Positions 60,347-64,000 of a stretch of 64,000 nucleotides of DNA are shown here, piece by piece. The notes beneath the pieces are model-generated. The model had not been told where the DNA came from. It made no database searches and saw nothing but the letters and a program-made list of their open reading frames with translations. Position 1 is the first letter of the stretch. Each line of letters opens with the position of its first letter. The translations under genes were made by a program, and so were the position numbers. This stretch comes from Coleofasciculus sp040219735 (GTDB lineage Bacteria > Cyanobacteriota > Cyanobacteriia > Cyanobacteriales > Coleofasciculaceae). The stretch lies in assembly GCA_040219735.1 (NCBI GenBank), contig JAVJRX010000184.1; one strand, written 5' to 3'.

Positions 60347-60500
60347 CCGTGCCACTAGACCGGAACTGACTGAACTCAGATGCTAAACTTGAATCAGCTC
60401 CCCATTGGTTCAGCAACGAGTGGATAACGGCAACGTTCTGATTATCGGTCGGTGATGCTTGATGTAGCAATTGCCCCCGATTTTTGAGTTTCTGATTCAT
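60315..60500 (-). CDS. Small ORF, 61 aa, with strong ribosome-binding site
   Basis: ATG 60500 is preceded by GAGGAG six nt upstream, the best Shine-Dalgarno in this region. The product starts MNQKLKNRGQLLHQASPTDN and continues NVAVIHSLLNQWGADSSLAS, then becomes low-quality Ser/Thr/Gln sequence where it overlaps the 54-residue ORF. A +1 shift near 60360 would join the two into one protein of roughly 110 residues. No family recognised. Confidence 0.45.
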   Translation of the reverse strand: MNQKLKNRGQLLHQASPTDNQNVAVIHSLLNQWGADSSLASEFSQFRSSGTDAQNPTQSMV

Positions 60501-60584
60501 GGGTAACTCCTCAGCTTGGGCATATTCAAAAGCATCAGCAGCTATCTTATCAAGTTATGCAATACTTTTCGAGTACCTGTAGGT

Positions 60585-60620
60585 TGTTCATGAACCCCAC
60601 GCTACAGTCGTGGTGGGGAG
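60585..60620. mobile_element. Solo IS200/IS605-type left-end hairpin
   Basis: GTTCATGAACC is followed by CCCCAC-N12-GTGGGG (60595-60618). The same GTTCATGAACC precedes the left hairpin of the IsrB element (22331). No transposase gene is attached. Confidence 0.5.
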
Positions 60621-60674
60621 AACCGCGAACACGTTGACAAAAAAAAACCTGGTTATCTTTTACACCAGTCCCCC

Positions 60675-60730
60675 AAGGGCGGGAAAGATGGGGAAGGCGG
60701 GAAAGGTGGGGAAGATAAGATGGGGATGGC
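60675..60730. repeat. G-rich repeat (GGGAAAG/GATGGGGAAG units)
   Basis: Irregular tandem units such as GGGCGGGAAAGATGGGG, AAGGCGGGAAAGGTGGGG and AAGATAAGATGGGGATGG lie 60 bp before the DUF3727 gene. Related to the stretches at 55214 and 63609. Confidence 0.7.
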
Positions 60731-60829
60731 GAGCGAGTTAGGTTAAATTCCTGATTTTGAGTTCATCAGCCGTGATATTCTAAGACTTTGCCACTTGATC
60801 CCCAGGATCGGGCAAGTTTTTTCTCCTCC

Positions 60830-61438
60830 ATGATCCTTGACAAAAACAGCATGTTCTCATCTAACTTTCCCCAAGACAATGGACAATCTGGTCACAGTAG
60901 TAGTAATGTGACGCTCACCGATGAAGCGGGGCGATCGCTCAGTTGTTCTATCGAGCATTCTTTGAATGTCGAAGGTACCGACTATTTACTCCTCCTCCCC
61001 GTGGATTCACCCGTAGAACTTGTCGCCTGGGATGAGGATGATCAAGCCGATGATTTAGCCGACGCTACCCTTGTAGAAGACGAGACAGAAATCGATGAAA
61101 TCTTCTCAGATGCCCAAGCGGTTCTAGCTGAACAAAATCTCATCCTGAAACGCACAGCGTTTACCCTAACCGTCGCGGGTGAAATTCCGCCAGTGGATGA
61201 GGACGAGATTCTCACCATTGAACTCGCCGAAGAAGATGTGGAACTCGAACCCGAACAATTGCAATTGTTAGCGAACTTTTACCATGAAGAACAAGAGTAT
61301 GGAATTTACACTCCCCTCGATCCCCTGCTCTTTTTCGCCAAGCGCAACCCTACAGGTCAATTAGAACTATTATCTCCCGAAGAATTTCAAAAAGTCCAAC
61401 CGCTTCTGGAAGAGTTATTATTTGAAGATTTAGATTAA
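60830..61438 (+). CDS. DUF3727 (DUF1292-like) domain protein
   Basis: A 202-residue acidic protein from ATG 60830; ATG 60851 (MFSSNFPQDN) and a TTG at 60788 are alternatives. It has VTLTDEAGRSLSCSIEHSLN, EGTDYLLLLPVDSPVELVAW and the conserved C-terminal YGIYTPLDPLLFFAKRNPTG. Found in cyanobacteria and plastids; function unknown. It stands 9 bp before mltG, and the order DUF3727, mltG, yqeG is one I recall from other cyanobacteria. Confidence 0.87.
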   Translation: MILDKNSMFSSNFPQDNGQSGHSSSNVTLTDEAGRSLSCSIEHSLNVEGTDYLLLLPVDSPVELVAWDEDDQADDLADATLVEDETEIDEIFSDAQAVLAEQNLILKRTAFTLTVAGEIPPVDEDEILTIELAEEDVELEPEQLQLLANFYHEEQEYGIYTPLDPLLFFAKRNPTGQLELLSPEEFQKVQPLLEELLFEDLD

Positions 61439-61447
61439 AAATGACAA

Positions 61448-62536
61448 ATGACAAATAGAACAATTCAACAATTCTCTAAGTGGACTTACTATCTTGCCTT
61501 ACTCCCGGTAGCCATGGGAATCGGTTTATGGCAGGGGTGGGCATGGTGGAGTTGGGTACAGTCCCCTCCCCTCCTCGATCAATCATTAGACGCATCAACT
61601 AATACCCTACAAATTCAAATTCCCTCAGGAACCGCCGCCCAGCAAATCGGTTTTGATTTAGAAGCGGCGGGTTTAATTCGTTCGGCAAATGCTTGGAGAC
61701 TCTGGAGTTATTGGTTAAAACTGCAAGAACCAGAGGGTGGATTTAAAGCCGGCACCTATAAACTCTCCCCCAGTCAACCCTTACCCGAAGTTGCCCAAAA
61801 AATTTGGACGGGTGAAGTGATGCAACTCTCCTTCACGATTCCCGAAGGGTGGTCTCTCCAGCAGATGGCAACCTATTTTGAATCCCTAGGATATTTTCAA
61901 GCACAAGACTTTCTCTCGGCGGCGAGTCAGATTCCAGAGGATCAGTTTCCGTGGTTACCCAGTAACTTACCGCACCTAGAAGGCTACTTATATCCTGACA
62001 CCTATCAATTACCGAGCGATCGCGTCACGCCCCAACAAATTATTAACCAAATGCTCAAACAATTTGAGCAGGTGGCTTTACCCGTGTATCAACAGGGACA
62101 ACAGCAAACTCAGCTAAGTTTGCATGAGTGGGTCACTTTAGCCAGTATCGTAGAAAAAGAGGCAGTCGTTGCTGATGAACGTCCCCTCATTGCTGGGGTA
62201 TTTACCGCCCGTCTACGCCGAGGGATGAAACTAGAATCTGATCCTACTGTTGAATATGGATTAGGTTTTCGCCAAACGGCAGATCAGCCCTTGACTTACG
62301 CCCAAGTGAGAACACCATCTCCTTACAATACCTATCTCAATACCGGATTACCGCCTACCCCTATTGGCAGTCCACGATTAGACAGTTTAGCAGCCACACT
62401 CAATCCCCAAAATACCGACTATCTCTTTTTTGTTGCCCGCTATGATGGCACTCACTTATTTAGTAAAACTCTAGAAGCCCATGAAGCGGCAAGAGACGCC
62501 ATTCGTCAACAACGGCAAGCCCAGCAAAATGAATAA
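61448..62536 (+). CDS. mltG: Endolytic murein transglycosylase MltG
   Basis: A 362-residue inner-membrane enzyme that cleaves nascent peptidoglycan strands and helps to set glycan length. It has one N-terminal membrane helix (about 13-34), a LysM-like region (LQIQIPSGTAAQQIGFDLEA), and the YceG catalytic segment WVTLASIVEKEAVVADERPL with the catalytic Glu in VEKE, then RGMKLESDPTVEYGL and SPYNTYLNTGLPPTPIGSP. Full length. Its start codon lies inside an ATGACAA heptamer repeat (61441-61455). Probably co-transcribed with the DUF3727 gene. Confidence 0.94.
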   Translation: MTNRTIQQFSKWTYYLALLPVAMGIGLWQGWAWWSWVQSPPLLDQSLDASTNTLQIQIPSGTAAQQIGFDLEAAGLIRSANAWRLWSYWLKLQEPEGGFKAGTYKLSPSQPLPEVAQKIWTGEVMQLSFTIPEGWSLQQMATYFESLGYFQAQDFLSAASQIPEDQFPWLPSNLPHLEGYLYPDTYQLPSDRVTPQQIINQMLKQFEQVALPVYQQGQQQTQLSLHEWVTLASIVEKEAVVADERPLIAGVFTARLRRGMKLESDPTVEYGLGFRQTADQPLTYAQVRTPSPYNTYLNTGLPPTPIGSPRLDSLAATLNPQNTDYLFFVARYDGTHLFSKTLEAHEAARDAIRQQRQAQQNE

Positions 62537-62574
62537 TATCATGTTTGACTAACGTTTTTCATTATAACTGAATC

Positions 62575-62621
62575 AAAAAGGGGGGTGTTTTAGGGAGAAA
62601 TGATGGAAGACCCCTTTTTTT
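62575..62621 (+). terminator. Possible rho-independent terminator after mltG
   Basis: AAAAAGGGG (62575-62583) can pair with CCCCTTTTT (62611-62619) and is followed by more T residues. The 27-nt loop is long, so efficiency is uncertain. Confidence 0.5.
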
Positions 62622-62809
62622 AATATCAAAAAAATATATTTATGGTATGTAAAGCCAGCTAGAGCCGATGTAGCAGACAGCGTCGGAACAGAGGATTTTG
62701 ATGAGTGAGACTAAACTGATCGGCTATAGCCAAACTCAGTTTCACCACGGCGATCACGAAGACTGCTACGCTATATGAAGGAGAAAAGCTGCTACAACCA
62801 TTAGGTTGG

Positions 62810-63433
62810 ATGAAATTATTGGTTGATGACAAATCACTGCTTATGTCTTGGGTATCAAACTTAGAAAAGATGGCTTGGGTATCAAACTTAGAACCTGACT
62901 TAGTTTTGGGAGGTCCGATCTTGAGTTTGACTCGAGAGATCCTGCAACACCATACGCTTAAGGGGTTAGTGCTGGATGTGGATGAAACCTTGGTTCCCCT
63001 GAAAGCCTCCCAAGCCTCAGAAGAACTAAGGGTGTGGGTTGAAGAAATTAGACCCGTAGCCTCCCTGTGGCTGGTGAGTAATAATCTGAGTGAGACGCGG
63101 ATTGGTGGGATTGCTAATTCCCTAAATCTGCCTTACATCCATGGTGCAGGTAAGCCATCCCGACGCAAATTAAAGAAAGCCGCCGCCGCGATGAATTTGC
63201 CTGTAGAACAAGTGGCGATGGTAGGCGATCGCTTGTTTACAGATGTCTTAGCCGGTAATAGACTAGGTATGTTTACCATCCTCGTCGAACCGATGATAGA
63301 CCCCACTCAAAGCGCCTATTCTTCTCCCATTCGCGACTTTGAAGTCTGGATCTCTCAAATTCTTGGGGTATCACTGCCCAGTAAGCAACATAAGTTTACA
63401 AAAAATGATAAATCAAGACAAACTGAAATATAA
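62810..63433 (+). CDS. YqeG-family HAD-IIIA phosphatase
   Basis: A HAD-superfamily phosphatase, 207 codons from ATG 62810. Motif I is GLVLDVDETLVPL (DxDxT), motif II SLWLVSNNLS, the Lys is in GKPSRRKLKK and motif IV is AMVGDRLFTDVLAGNR. Plant and bacterial members include phosphatidylglycerophosphate phosphatases; that activity is likely but not proven here. Oddity: a 27-bp direct duplication (62843-62896) repeats MSWVSNLEK as MAWVSNLEP. Relatives begin near M(A/S)W-SNL-PDLVLGG, so the native start is probably ATG 62876, with 62843 a duplicated start and the residues before it extra. Confidence 0.85.
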   Translation: MKLLVDDKSLLMSWVSNLEKMAWVSNLEPDLVLGGPILSLTREILQHHTLKGLVLDVDETLVPLKASQASEELRVWVEEIRPVASLWLVSNNLSETRIGGIANSLNLPYIHGAGKPSRRKLKKAAAAMNLPVEQVAMVGDRLFTDVLAGNRLGMFTILVEPMIDPTQSAYSSPIRDFEVWISQILGVSLPSKQHKFTKNDKSRQTEI

Positions 63434-63552
63434 AGAAAAGATTATAAAAAAGCAGACAGCCAAAAAATCATGAGATTCTAATAATAGTTCAAATGGGGTC
63501 AGCCATTATAAAGACCCTAACCATAAAAAAACAACTGTTATAATTCCATTGC

Positions 63553-63590
63553 GAGCGTCAAATCCCTTGAATTAAGGTGATTTGGCGCTC
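63553..63590. terminator. Strong hairpin between yqeG and proB
   Basis: GAGCGTCAAATC and GATTTGGCGCTC pair over 12 bp with one G-U, with an inner CCTT/AAGG. No T run follows, so it may be a repeat rather than a terminator. Confidence 0.5.
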
Positions 63591-63608
63591 TGTTGTACAT
63601 GAGTGAAA

Positions 63609-63695
63609 GAGATGGGGGAGAAGAGGGACTCTAGGTGCAGGGGAAGATGGGGAAGGCTAAACGAATGACGAATGACAAATGACAAATGACAATGA
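63609..63695. repeat. G-rich repeat and ATGACAA heptamers before proB
   Basis: A G-rich stretch (GATGGGGGAG to GATGGGGAAGG, 63611-63656) is followed by ACGAATGACGAATGACAAAT and GACAAATGACAATGACT. The proB start codon is the last ATGAC of this heptamer array. Confidence 0.75.
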
Positions 63696-64000
63696 CTGAA
63701 AAAATTGTTGTCAAAGTTGGTACATCGAGTTTGACCCATCCACAAACCGGTCAGCTTGCGCTTTCAACGATTGCGAGACTAGTGGAAACACTGACAAGGT
63801 TGCGTTCCTCTGGCTATGGTGTGGTCTTAGTTACCTCTGGCGCCGTGGGAGTTGGTTGTGGACGATTGGGATTAAAGACTCGTCCTCAAACCCTCGCCCT
63901 CAAGCAAGCTGTCGCGGCTGTGGGTCAAGGACGGTTAATGCGAGTCTATGATGATTTATTTTCCAGTCTCGATCAAGCGATCGCGCAAATTCTCTTAAGC
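63692..64000 (+). CDS. proB: Glutamate 5-kinase (ProB), 5' part
   Basis: The first 103 codons of the kinase that phosphorylates glutamate in proline synthesis. The amino-acid-kinase fold begins EKIVVKVGTSSLTHPQTGQL, with LVTSGAVGVGCGRLGL forming the phosphate loop and KQAVAAVGQGRLMRVYDDL. The gene runs off the right edge. The start is the final ATG of a heptamer repeat array, with no separate Shine-Dalgarno. Confidence 0.94.
   Translation, partial: MTEKIVVKVGTSSLTHPQTGQLALSTIARLVETLTRLRSSGYGVVLVTSGAVGVGCGRLGLKTRPQTLALKQAVAAVGQGRLMRVYDDLFSSLDQAIAQILLS

Overview
This window is chromosomal DNA from a large-genome, probably filamentous cyanobacterium. The palindrome GCGATCGC (HIP1) occurs throughout. 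The gene set includes ntcA, a CruA-type lycopene cyclase, gap1, an Mn-exporter gene behind a yybP-ykoY-type riboswitch, HrcA, DUF3352, DUF3727 and DUF2126 proteins, PAS/GAF multi-sensor kinases, and short heptamer repeats between genes. The style resembles Coleofasciculus/Microcoleus-like genomes, but I cannot prove the species from sequence alone.

Layout. 1-3.4 kb: 5' part of lepA, an orphan ribbon-helix-helix protein, a PAS-GAF histidine kinase and a NifU-type Fe-S scaffold. 3.4-4.5 kb: a rearranged TnpB-related transposon remnant. 4.6-7.3 kb: a GH57 alpha-glucan enzyme and a four-helix-bundle protein. 7.6-10.9 kb: a PD-(D/E)XK-NACHT defence-type gene whose 5' end is cut off by an in-frame amber codon. 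11.2-12.3 kb: two divergent genes (nucleotidyltransferase, metallophosphoesterase) that have both lost their N-termini at one shared junction. 12.3-15 kb: a TrpF-like paralog and a DUF3352 protein. 15.1-17.1 kb: a 9-bp tandem array and an apparently intact IS200/IS605 element (tnpA and tnpB divergent). 17.1-18.8 kb: rhodanese and hrcA.

19.1-28.3 kb holds envelope or glycan functions: an HTTM-DCC fusion, a membrane SGNH protein, a GT-C type glycosyltransferase, a cupin, a DegT/DnrJ aminotransferase and a dolichol-phosphate-mannose-synthase-like GT2. An IsrB element, a HEARO/omega-RNA followed by an HNH-less IscB relative, is inserted in this block. 28.5-31.5 kb: fabI, an NqrB/RnfD-like membrane protein and a DUF2330 protein. 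Divergent from fabI is ntcA, with two perfect GTA-N8-TAC sites in the shared intergenic region. 32.7-36.5 kb: a CruA-like lycopene cyclase and a membrane WD40 protein. 37.3-41.3 kb: two different GH9 cellulases side by side. 42.2-47.5 kb: a 1763-residue CBS/GAF/PAS hybrid kinase with a palindromic repeat inserted in frame in its ATPase domain.

47.9-50.5 kb: the Mn exporter with its riboswitch, then gap1. 50.9-54.8 kb: a multi-PAS HisKA_2 kinase with a partner receiver protein. 54.9-59.8 kb: a tandem pair of small paralogs, a Met/Pro-rich zinc-ribbon protein and a large transglutaminase-DUF2126 protein whose 3' end abuts a transposase remnant. 59.8-60.7 kb: debris, including a perfect 34-bp palindrome. 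60.8-64 kb: DUF3727, mltG, yqeG and the start of proB.

The most distinctive content is the set of RNA-guided-nuclease-related elements in three states of decay (intact TnpB, IsrB with its RNA, a split TnpB-like remnant), the nonsense-interrupted NACHT gene, and several families of dispersed palindromic repeats, one of which has entered a coding sequence. I found no tRNA, rRNA or CRISPR array.
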